Shown one piece after another: positions 55,200-62,814 of a DNA stretch of 64,000 nt; positions within the stretch are counted from its first letter, which is position 1, and the number at the start of each line of letters is the position of its first letter. This stretch comes from Desulfoferrobacter suflitae (lineage in GTDB: Bacteria; Desulfobacterota; Syntrophobacteria; Syntrophobacterales; Syntrophobacteraceae), in NCBI RefSeq assembly GCF_022603395.1, contig NZ_JAIBKA010000001.1, forward strand, positions 556,058 through 620,057, given 5' to 3'. The notes below the pieces were generated by a model. It was given only the letters and a program-made list of their open reading frames with translations. It searched no databases and was not told where the DNA came from. Made by a program: the position numbers and the translations under genes.

Positions 55200-55656
55200 A
55201 TAAATTTTATTTTAAAGTTGCACCTGACACCAAAGGTCCAAAAGATACACAAGAAGCGGCTGAACAGCGTGCATCGAGAACGCCTCAGGTGATTCGGCAC
55301 TGTTTTGCGGGCAAAACTGAAGTTCGCTGCCTGGCCTGGATAAATCCCCCGACGCTTTCAACCAATTGTCACATCACCGTCACCCTCGGGTCATTCAATA
55401 ATTGTTTTATCGAAATGAAATTCTAGGCAGACCCATTAACCCGGCTGCAGCGAGGAGAGCTCCCGTGCTTCAGCAAAGGATTCCCAGGTATCGAACCCGT
55501 GCGGCATTGGAGTGCGACTTCGGCGAAGGCTGCAAATCGACCAACTGCCGGCCCGTGAAAAGGAGGTGATACACCCAATCGTTTATTCTGAATCGAACAG
55601 GTCATTTGATGCACTCACAACCAACCTGATATTCAGTTTTTCCAGGAGGATGAAAA
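55200..55656. other. Intergenic stretch, no gene identified
   Basis: These 457 bases hold only short, unconvincing frames. A strong Shine-Dalgarno-like AAAAGGAGGTGAT at 55558 is not followed by a usable start. The region should hold the promoter of the secreted PHP gene. Confidence 0.5.
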
Positions 55657-57285
55657 ATGGATTTGAAGAGCCTCAGAAAAGGATTCAAGAGCTGCCTTCT
55701 TCGGCCTACCGCTCTGTTAATTGTTACCGCATTGATGCTGGTCGGCGCAGTCCCGATAAGCGCCAAACAGCCCAAGGGCGAATGGCTTGCGGGCGATTTT
55801 CATCAACACACCCTCTACACGGACGGCAGCACTTCTTTTGATTTTGTGATGAGCAAGAACAACGAGTTCGGTTTGGACTGGTGGGCCAATTCGGAGCACG
55901 GGGGCAGCCGCAACCGCGACGGGAACGGTAATTTTTGGGACGACCCCATTTTTTACCCAACCAACCCGATCCTGGGCGATCAAGCGTTCAGCAACGGTCA
56001 CCAGGTGATGTGGCGCTGGCAGAGCCTGCGGGACTTTGTTTTTCCTGACATTCTGCAGAACCGAGCTCTGTACCCCGACAAGAAGATCTTTTCCGGCTTC
56101 GAGTGGAACGTTCCGGCTCATGAGCATTGCAGCACCGGCATCGTAGCCGACGATGCCGGCGCCATCAGCGCTTTTGAATTCCAGTTCGATAAGTCGGATT
56201 CCGATACGAGCCGCACCGGGGAAGACTTTGCCGGTATGAGCCTGTTGAAGAAGAACAAGAGCCATCAAGATGCCGTGGATGCCTGCGCGTGGATGCAGAA
56301 ACAGTACGAGGATGGCCTGATCGATAATGGCTGGATAATCTTCGCTCATGTCGAGCGTGCACAAGCATACGGAATCGAACACTTCAGGGATTTCAACAAT
56401 GCAGCCCCCGATGTTTGCTTTGGCTTCGAAGGCGCGCCCGGACATCAGGTCAACGGTCTTCGCGGGTTCGGCAATTTGGCTTTCGGCGGCACATTCGGTG
56501 GCGTCGGCTTCTTCACGGCTGAGGTCGGCGGCCTCTGGGACGCCCTCCTGGGCGAAGGACGGCGCTGGTTCAATTATGCCAGCTCCGACTATCACAGGCA
56601 CTACACCGCCGGCGGTGACGACTTCTATCCCGGCGAGTACCAGAAGACCTGGGTTTATGCCGTCGATCAAGACGATGACGGCGAATACTCCCTGGATGAA
56701 ATCGCCGACGGTCTGCGCAGCGGAAACGCCTTTTTCGTGCATGGCGATCTGATCGACCACCTGGAATTCGAAGCTCAGAACCAAGACGATAAAGTCAGCA
56801 TGGGCGGCGACCTTGAGGCGAAAGGCACAATCAAGAACCTCAAGCTGAAGATCAGGTTCAAAAGCCCCGAGAAAAACAACTGTGCAGTAGACGGGATTCA
56901 CATTCAATCCTGTGCGGCCCCGACGGTCGACCACATCGACCTGATCGCGGGAGAAATCACCGGAGTGGTGAATCCAACGGACGCCGATTACACCAACCCG
57001 ACCAATCCGACCGCGAAACTCGTAGCGACCTTCAATGCCAAGGACTTCAAGAAAGACAAGGAAGGGTACAGCACCATCGTTTATCACATCAAGAACGTGA
57101 ACAAGAACATGTACTACCGTCTGCGCGGAACCAATTTGGCGCCCGGCACCCCTTATGAAACCGATGCCGAAGGCAACCCACTGCCGGACAATCTGCTCAC
57201 TCAGGAACTCGGGATCGACGGCGCCCAGGAGGCTTGGAACGACTTGTGGTTCTACTCGAACCCCATCTTTGTCTATGTCCATTAG
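55657..57285 (+). CDS. Secreted PHP-fold metal-dependent hydrolase-like protein
   Basis: A 542-aa protein with a signal peptide (LLIVTALMLVGAVPISAKQ). The PHP-type metal motif LAGDFHQHTLYTDGS (about residues 45-59) is followed by WANSEHGGSRNRDG and SSDYHRHYTAGG, which supply histidines and aspartates for a metal centre like that of PHP phosphoesterases. The C-terminal 150 residues (about 390-542) look like a beta-rich accessory domain (HIDLIAGEITGVV, FNAKDFKKD). It is predicted periplasmic or extracellular. The substrate is unknown. AGGAGG lies at good spacing. A DksA/TraR gene follows 145 bases later. Confidence 0.85.
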   Translation: MDLKSLRKGFKSCLLRPTALLIVTALMLVGAVPISAKQPKGEWLAGDFHQHTLYTDGSTSFDFVMSKNNEFGLDWWANSEHGGSRNRDGNGNFWDDPIFYPTNPILGDQAFSNGHQVMWRWQSLRDFVFPDILQNRALYPDKKIFSGFEWNVPAHEHCSTGIVADDAGAISAFEFQFDKSDSDTSRTGEDFAGMSLLKKNKSHQDAVDACAWMQKQYEDGLIDNGWIIFAHVERAQAYGIEHFRDFNNAAPDVCFGFEGAPGHQVNGLRGFGNLAFGGTFGGVGFFTAEVGGLWDALLGEGRRWFNYASSDYHRHYTAGGDDFYPGEYQKTWVYAVDQDDDGEYSLDEIADGLRSGNAFFVHGDLIDHLEFEAQNQDDKVSMGGDLEAKGTIKNLKLKIRFKSPEKNNCAVDGIHIQSCAAPTVDHIDLIAGEITGVVNPTDADYTNPTNPTAKLVATFNAKDFKKDKEGYSTIVYHIKNVNKNMYYRLRGTNLAPGTPYETDAEGNPLPDNLLTQELGIDGAQEAWNDLWFYSNPIFVYVH

Positions 57286-57429
57286 CCTTGACCCGGCAGG
57301 TGCTTGATCCGGTTCATTACGATGGAAGTTGAATGTTTGGGGGACTCATTCAAGTCCCCTTTCTATTCGTCTCATCGCAGCAAACCTTTTGACACCATCA
57401 CGACGATATCGGCAGACAAGGAGAAGAGG

Positions 57430-57789
57430 ATGAGTCGGATGAATCAGGAAAATCTCAAGCGATTTGATACTCTTCTGCGGGCACATTTGAACGAGGCGCT
57501 GCCCGAGTTTAAAGGACTTCTCTCCAGTATGATGGATGGCGAGCTTCTGCAGGGCCCCATGGATGAAGCTGATCTCGCTTCTGCCCGCTATGAACGAGAG
57601 CTCGCTCTGCAGATCCATTATCGCAATCATCGATTGGTTCAGGAAATCCGGGGAGCGTTGAGACGAATTGAAAACGGGGTCTATGGCATCTGTCTGGAAT
57701 GCGGTCAGGAAATCGGTCTCGACCGTCTGAAAGCACAGCCGATGACGGCTGTCTGTGTGGACTGCAAGAAGGCTCTCGAGAAGCTTTAA
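57430..57789 (+). CDS. DksA/TraR-family zinc-finger transcription factor
   Basis: A 119-aa protein with an N-terminal coiled coil (about residues 10-75) and a C-terminal four-cysteine zinc finger (CLECGQEIGLDRLKAQP, CVDCKK). DksA-like proteins bind RNA polymerase through its secondary channel and work with ppGpp. The usual DxxDxA of DksA appears as DEADLASA, so the acidic tip may be functional. The ATG at 57430 follows AAGGAG. It lies downstream of the PHP gene, but the 145-base gap argues for its own promoter. Confidence 0.9.
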   Translation: MSRMNQENLKRFDTLLRAHLNEALPEFKGLLSSMMDGELLQGPMDEADLASARYERELALQIHYRNHRLVQEIRGALRRIENGVYGICLECGQEIGLDRLKAQPMTAVCVDCKKALEKL

Positions 57790-57853
57790 ATCCGGTGCAT
57801 GGTCAGTCTGCCTTTTCTTGCAGATCCACCGGGCCAGGTTTCTCAACACAACG

Positions 57854-57874
57854 AATGGCGGATCGTCCGCCATT
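57854..57874. other. Inverted repeat after the DksA/TraR gene
   Basis: AATGGCGGA and TCCGCCATT form a perfect 9-bp stem with a TCG loop. The following plus strand is T-rich but interrupted, so termination is possible but not certain. Confidence 0.5.
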
Positions 57875-58124
57875 TAATTCCATTCTCTTTTGTGTTCAAC
57901 ACGATATATTCATACCCTCGTATCTCGATTGAAGTTCGTCTGCGTGTCCATGGTGCGGTTCGCTTCACCGCCCGCGATATTATGGATCACCAGCGCCCCC
58001 AGGGGCGATCTTCCGTTGATCCGGGTCCTGTTGACGATCGAGCTAAAACGGCTGTGAGGCAGCAGGTGACTTAGTCCCGAGCGTCCGCAGTCACCACATT
58101 GGTAAAATGATAGATTCCAACGAA

Positions 58125-58271
58125 TCATCCCTTGTCGGCAGAGCTGATGGTCCTCAGCAATTCCGTGAGCAGCTCGGCATTTGGATTCTTATCTTGAAGA
58201 AGGGTGACTCGGACAAACAGCATCGCGGCCAAGACAACAATCACAACAATAAATGCAACGATCTCCCCCAT
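58125..58271 (-). CDS. Small membrane protein, unknown function
   Basis: A 48-aa frame starting MGEIVAFIVVIVVLAAMLFV, a single transmembrane helix followed by a charged soluble tail (LLQDKNPNAELLTELLRT). There is a G-rich but weak ribosome-binding region. It has no recognised family. The nearest gene on the same strand is the glycosyltransferase fusion 177 bases upstream of it in transcript order. Confidence 0.45.
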   Translation of the reverse strand: MGEIVAFIVVIVVLAAMLFVRVTLLQDKNPNAELLTELLRTISSADKG

Positions 58272-58448
58272 GAGGAACCCCCAACTGCAGATCTTAAAGG
58301 AAACGCTTGCAACTATGATTTAAGGAACAGTTATGTTGATTCCTGCCAGGCGCGGCCTGTGCCATAGACAAGGCTTGCCTCCCCAGGCGCCGGGATAATG
58401 TACGAAACCCATCGCCGGGCCTGCCCGCGTCGCGGCGGCCAGGCTCGG

Positions 58449-60899
58449 CTAAACAGCCCGGGCCAGGTGGGAAGGCTCCGGTGCACGCCCCTCATAGATC
58501 TGCCAGGTCTGTTCAAAGGCTTTTTCAAAAGACCGCCCTTCCATGTAGCGCCGTGCTTCTTTGCCCATGTCTCTCATCACCCCCGGGTTATCGATGAGCT
58601 TCAGCACTGCCCTGAGGATCGCATCCGCATCTGCGCAGGGAACTACGATCCCCGTTCTTCCCGGGATTAAATTCTCCTTTGGTCCGCCGCAATCGGTGAC
58701 GATGACCGGCAACCCGGAAGCTTGAGCCTCCAGCACGACATTGCCGAAGGTGTCCGTGGTGCTTGGGAATACGAACAGGTCACAGGACGCATAGGCTTCT
58801 GCCAGCGCATCTCCCTGCAGGTAGCCCGTGAACAGAGTCGGCGTGTTTTCCAGCTCCTGCTGCATTTCCTGCAGGTAGGGTCCATCTCCCACCACGATGA
58901 GGGAGACGGTGTCGGCAACAGCGATCAAGGACCTGAACACCTGGACCAGTAGCTGCAGGTTTTTTTCCTTGGAAACGCGACCGACATACAAAAGCTTGAT
59001 ACGTCCATTGAAGCCGTATCGACTGTCCAGAAAGCCGTTTCGCTTGGCCGGATGGAATCTTTCGATGTCGATGCCTCTTGGGAACAGCCTGATTTTGGCG
59101 GGATTGACGCCCTTATCCTGCAATTCCCCGGCGGTGCTCCGAGAGGGCACCAGAATGCTGTGCATTTGATCATAGTACCAAAGCACATAGTGCCACATCA
59201 GCTCCTCCATATCGGCGTCCCCGGTGAGGTAGCTGGCATATTGGGGAAGTGAGGTGTGATACGTCCCGCTTATCGGCACCTTCAAGATCCTGGCTATTGC
59301 CAGCGCCGCCAGTCCGATGGGGCCCGGGGTGGCCGAGTGGATGCCGGTGAATCCCTGCTCGTAGCAATAGTTGAGCATCTCTAGAAAGGGCGGATAAAAA
59401 AGCTTCAGCTCCTTATAAAACGGAAGCTCGTAAACACCCACCGGAGCGAAGTTTTGAACTCCCGGTATTGGCGAGTGATTTTCGGCATCACACGTGATGA
59501 CCGTAAGCCTCTTGCCCGTTTTGACCGCCGCCTGGATATTCTGCTGCAACGTGAGGGCGACTCCGTTGACTTCATAAAAGGTGTCGGTGAAGTGAGCAAC
59601 ATGAGCATTGCCGTTATTGTGGTGAGCCTTCGCAGCCTGGTGGGGAAACCTTTCCCGGATCTTCTCAACCAGCTCCCTGTCCTTGGTGAAATGAGAAAAC
59701 GAGACGAAATAGGGCGCCAGTACGGAATAGAGGGCGCCCGCAGAGCCGATTGAATTGAAAATGTTGAACAGGTTGGCGCCTGAGAGATGGTTCAGCAGAT
59801 GGTCGCCGAAGTGCGGCAGGACCCGGTTGGATACCTTGTTGACGAACTCAAACCAGATTTTCTCCAGATCCCGATGCTGCCCGTTTCCCGACCTGGTCAC
59901 TTCCATCAGGTGCGGATCATTCCAGATAAGCTGCTGGGATTCCAACCGGAGAAGCTGCTGCAGCGAGACGGATCGATCGGTCCCTTTGCGTTGGCTGCGC
60001 CTGTAATTCCACATGCAGTAGAGCTTCGAGATCATGCCCTCTTCTTCTTCCCTGCCCACATGCAGGGAGTGGTCGAGGAACCGCAGGAAGATGTCCTTGG
60101 GCACATGGCGGCCCAGGTTCAGCTTATGCTTGTAGAACTGATAGGCAATGCCGTAGAGGTTATGGGCCATCGTCCGGGGCGTGGCCGGAAGCCCGGCGAC
60201 CTTGGCACTGTGGCCGTCGATGCCGCGGAGAAATTCACGAACATTTTTCGCTTTCGCAACCTGCGTGTACCGTCGAGCGATATTGAGGGAACTGTGGTCG
60301 TCTGAGCCACCGGTGAGATTCTTCACCCACGGTTCGGGAAAACCGGGCATAAAACCATGTTTATCCGCGAGCCCGCCGATCTCGGCGGAAGTCAATGGGA
60401 GCAATATCTGTTTCAGGCACTCGTTTTGTATCTCGTCCCGCGCCCCGTTGAGCTCGAAATTTTTAAACAGCAGCAGCAACTGCTCGAAATGGTCTGCACT
60501 GAGCCGATCATTGACGGAATAGAGCGGGTGTGCGAGCACGTGAAAGATCTTTTCCTGCTGAAGATAAGCCACCAGGTCGAATATGTTCTCGCGCGCCTTC
60601 TGGATATCCTCATGCCGGCCCTCGTCGATGTCATAGGCGAGCACGTGTATTTTGCAGCCGTCTTGCGGGAAATAGGTGGTGATTTCTTCACTGATAAACG
60701 TATCCGCAAGGTGGGCAATCTCCAGGGCACCTGCGATGGTGTTGTGGTCGGTTATGGTAACGAGCGACATTCCTCTCGTTCTGGCAAGCTGATACAGCTG
60801 AAGCGGCTCGGTGAAGCTCTCGGGACAGTTCAACTTTTGTAGAAGCCATTGCGACGGGCGCTTGGAAAACTTCGAATGCACATGCAGGTCGGCCTTCAT
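58449..60899 (-). CDS. PHP-domain / family 4 glycosyltransferase fusion
   Basis: An 816-aa protein joining two activities. Residues 1-240 form a PHP phosphoesterase domain with DLHVHSKFS (4-12), TDHNT (50-54), AHPLYS and GGSDDHSS as metal ligands. A helical linker (240-430) follows. The C-terminal 380 residues are a GT4 glycosyltransferase starting HVAHFTDTFYEVNGVALTLQ, with GTYHTSLPQYASYL, LLYVGRVSKEKN and the nucleotide-sugar motif FPSTTDTFGNVVLEAQASG. GT4 enzymes of this type glycosylate phospholipids. It precedes psd and a methyltransferase in reverse order of the operon, so a lipid-modification role is likely. Confidence 0.9.
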   Translation of the reverse strand: MKADLHVHSKFSKRPSQWLLQKLNCPESFTEPLQLYQLARTRGMSLVTITDHNTIAGALEIAHLADTFISEEITTYFPQDGCKIHVLAYDIDEGRHEDIQKARENIFDLVAYLQQEKIFHVLAHPLYSVNDRLSADHFEQLLLLFKNFELNGARDEIQNECLKQILLPLTSAEIGGLADKHGFMPGFPEPWVKNLTGGSDDHSSLNIARRYTQVAKAKNVREFLRGIDGHSAKVAGLPATPRTMAHNLYGIAYQFYKHKLNLGRHVPKDIFLRFLDHSLHVGREEEEGMISKLYCMWNYRRSQRKGTDRSVSLQQLLRLESQQLIWNDPHLMEVTRSGNGQHRDLEKIWFEFVNKVSNRVLPHFGDHLLNHLSGANLFNIFNSIGSAGALYSVLAPYFVSFSHFTKDRELVEKIRERFPHQAAKAHHNNGNAHVAHFTDTFYEVNGVALTLQQNIQAAVKTGKRLTVITCDAENHSPIPGVQNFAPVGVYELPFYKELKLFYPPFLEMLNYCYEQGFTGIHSATPGPIGLAALAIARILKVPISGTYHTSLPQYASYLTGDADMEELMWHYVLWYYDQMHSILVPSRSTAGELQDKGVNPAKIRLFPRGIDIERFHPAKRNGFLDSRYGFNGRIKLLYVGRVSKEKNLQLLVQVFRSLIAVADTVSLIVVGDGPYLQEMQQELENTPTLFTGYLQGDALAEAYASCDLFVFPSTTDTFGNVVLEAQASGLPVIVTDCGGPKENLIPGRTGIVVPCADADAILRAVLKLIDNPGVMRDMGKEARRYMEGRSFEKAFEQTWQIYEGRAPEPSHLARAV

Positions 60900-60923
60900 T
60901 GCACCTCCTCTTCGAATTTGAGG

Positions 60924-61604
60924 CTATTGAATAAGGATACTCTCGCCGGCTCTCACCTTGTCGCCGGGTCCGACCCGGATTTGCATTCCATCCGTCCATG
61001 GAACAACCAAATCCACCTGGGAGCCGATGCGAATCATGCCGAATATGGCGCCGCGCTCAATTTCCATTCCTTCATGCAAGTAACTGTCAATCCCCCGAAC
61101 GCTCCTCCCCGCAATCTGAATGACATAGCAGGACAGATCACGCTCCCTGTAGGTGCCGGTGATTTTGGTCACGGTGCGCTCGTTTTGCTTCACATGAAGA
61201 CTGTTCCGGTAATACGGCCTGCGCTTCAAAACGGTCCGCAAATGCATGGGCCACATACTGAGATTATGCCCCTGTGCCGGATAATGGCGGATGAATTCGA
61301 CCCTGCCGGTCAAAGGAGAGCGATTATAGTGGACGTTGAAAGGGCTCATGAAAACGCCGATCAGGATTTTTTCCCCGGCCATGTCCTGGCGGGCAATATC
61401 TTTTATGCTGGCCTGCGAGCCCTTTTTGATGACCAGCACATCCTGATCCGGGCGAATTTTTTTGACGTAAACCACGGTGCCGTCCGCACAGCTCAAGATC
61501 CCCTGCCACCCGGGGGGAAACCTGGCAGGGTTGCGAAAGAACCAGACAAGGCGCCAATAAAGAAATCCTGCAAGCGCGACAGCGAGAAGGCCCGTGCAGG
61601 CCAT
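60924..61604 (-). CDS. psd: Phosphatidylserine decarboxylase, short (archaeal-type) proenzyme
   Basis: Makes phosphatidylethanolamine from phosphatidylserine at the inner membrane. The 226-aa proenzyme has an N-terminal hydrophobic helix (CTGLLAVALAGFLYWRLVWF), the conserved RNPxR, then PADGTV-like SCADGTVVYVKKI, FMSPFNVHYNRSP and the self-cleavage serine in MIRIGSQVDLVVP, which becomes the pyruvoyl cofactor. Short forms of about 210-230 aa are usual in anaerobes. The ATG at 61604 overlaps the methyltransferase stop; a GTG seven codons upstream is an alternative. It is followed by the PHP-GT gene. Confidence 0.92.
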   Translation of the reverse strand: MACTGLLAVALAGFLYWRLVWFFRNPARFPPGWQGILSCADGTVVYVKKIRPDQDVLVIKKGSQASIKDIARQDMAGEKILIGVFMSPFNVHYNRSPLTGRVEFIRHYPAQGHNLSMWPMHLRTVLKRRPYYRNSLHVKQNERTVTKITGTYRERDLSCYVIQIAGRSVRGIDSYLHEGMEIERGAIFGMIRIGSQVDLVVPWTDGMQIRVGPGDKVRAGESILIQ

Positions 61605-61606
61605 TA

Positions 61607-62299
61607 TCACTGCAGATGCTCCCACACATTGTTCTCCTTCAGCCGAACCAGGGCGACTCCCGATGAGAAGGGAAAGTTGATCACTTCAAAAAGCTCTTTT
61701 TCCTGCTTCAGAAACTTGAGCCAGCGGTTCACTCCCGAGTGGCGGATGGTCTCGCGAATGAAAGTATTGGTATCGTGCAGGAAGATATACGTGTTCTTGC
61801 GGCTGTACCGGCACGTTTGCTGGAAATCGTGGCGCACGTCCGAGTAACTGTGATTGCCGTCGATAAAGGCGAGATCGATTGGGGGAAGACCTGAAGCTTG
61901 GTAGGCGGCAAAGAATTCTTCACTCTTCAATTTATGATGGGACACGATCCCGTCCAGACCGAACTGTTTGAAATGCTTGTGCACCTTTTCCGGTTGATCC
62001 CATTGGCCGGTCCCGCCAATGGTTTTGAAAGGTCCGTCTCTCAACAATGCATAGGAGGGGTCGACAAAAGTGAGGCCTCCGCTGCCGTTATCTTTGATGC
62101 CCAGGGCCAGACAAACCACCGTGAAGCCATAGCCGGAACCGATGACCAAAGTGTGCCGCGGCCTTAATGCCCGCACCGCCCCATAGTAGAGAAACCCGAA
62201 GCCGAGGTTCAGGTTCTTGAGGTTTTCATGATGCCCAAGGGGCCTGGCATGGTGGAAAATATCTTTAATGAGTGCATCATTTAGACTGAAAGCTTCCAT
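61607..62299 (-). CDS. Class I SAM-dependent methyltransferase
   Basis: A 230-aa cytoplasmic protein with a Rossmann methyltransferase fold (Methyltransf_24-like). The SAM motif I reads TLVIGSGYGFTVVCLALGI and the acidic strand end LTFVDPSY; IDLAFIDGNHSYSDVRHDFQ is the typical post-motif with a metal- or substrate-binding Asp-His. The last part (LKFLKQEKELFEVI) is helical. The substrate is unknown. It precedes psd with three bases between stop and start, so it may modify a lipid or polysaccharide precursor. Confidence 0.85.
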   Translation of the reverse strand: MEAFSLNDALIKDIFHHARPLGHHENLKNLNLGFGFLYYGAVRALRPRHTLVIGSGYGFTVVCLALGIKDNGSGGLTFVDPSYALLRDGPFKTIGGTGQWDQPEKVHKHFKQFGLDGIVSHHKLKSEEFFAAYQASGLPPIDLAFIDGNHSYSDVRHDFQQTCRYSRKNTYIFLHDTNTFIRETIRHSGVNRWLKFLKQEKELFEVINFPFSSGVALVRLKENNVWEHLQ

Positions 62300-62814
62300 A
62301 AAGCGCTCCTGCTTGTTTTTGTTCCACTGCTTATAGGAAAAGAAGGTGACAATCAGGTTTCAATGAGGCGAATTTGTGGTGACAAGACATGCGGAAGATG
62401 GCTGGACGTGTTGCGCAACAGTGAGCTCCTTCGCTGTGCAAAGGGTTTGCTATACCGGTTAAGCATGAGATGTTTCATTGTTTGCAGGCCTTGTTGACGG
62501 GTTTCGTCACGCCTTGCGCATGACGAAACCCGACGCCTGTTTTGCCGGGTTTTGTGCCTCAACCCGGCCTGCAAGCATCGCTCAATCCGCCACAGTTCTC
62601 ATTTTTATAATAATATTAATAAAATGCATTATGATCTTCAAATTCTATTCAGATACTGCTTTAATTGCATTTCTCCAATCAATTGGATGTAGGCAATAAA
62701 CAAGGCCTTGATTGACTCTCCGACCTTCGTATGCAGGGGGCACCGGCAGTTCGTTTGGACCATAATCGGTTTTTGCACCGCAGGTGATCTTGAATTTCCG
62801 GCTGGGAACTACCA
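62300..62814. other. Intergenic region with a repeat copy, AT-rich toward the right
   Basis: No gene is supported. A copy of the dispersed repeat occupies 62451-62580. From about 62590 the DNA becomes clearly richer in A and T, a change that continues through the sensor gene. Confidence 0.55.
62451..62580 (+). repeat. Dispersed palindromic repeat, copy 4
   Basis: It starts TATACCGGTTAAGCATGAGA, then TGTTTCATTG, TTTGCAGGCCTTGTTGACGG and a perfect hairpin (GGGTTTCGTCA with TGACGAAACCC), and continues with a second hairpin (CGAAACCCG with CGGGTTTTG) to CTCAACCCGG. It is the most complete copy in the window. Confidence 0.85.

Noticed and set aside
55558..55570. AAAAGGAGGTGAT, a perfect complement of the 16S rRNA 3' end
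   Set aside because: No usable start follows, and the surrounding sequence is not ribosomal RNA; chance or a relic.
55717..57282. 521-codon minus-strand frame opposite the secreted PHP gene
   Set aside because: Mirror frame without a start signal; the plus strand has a signal peptide, metal motifs and a good ribosome-binding site.
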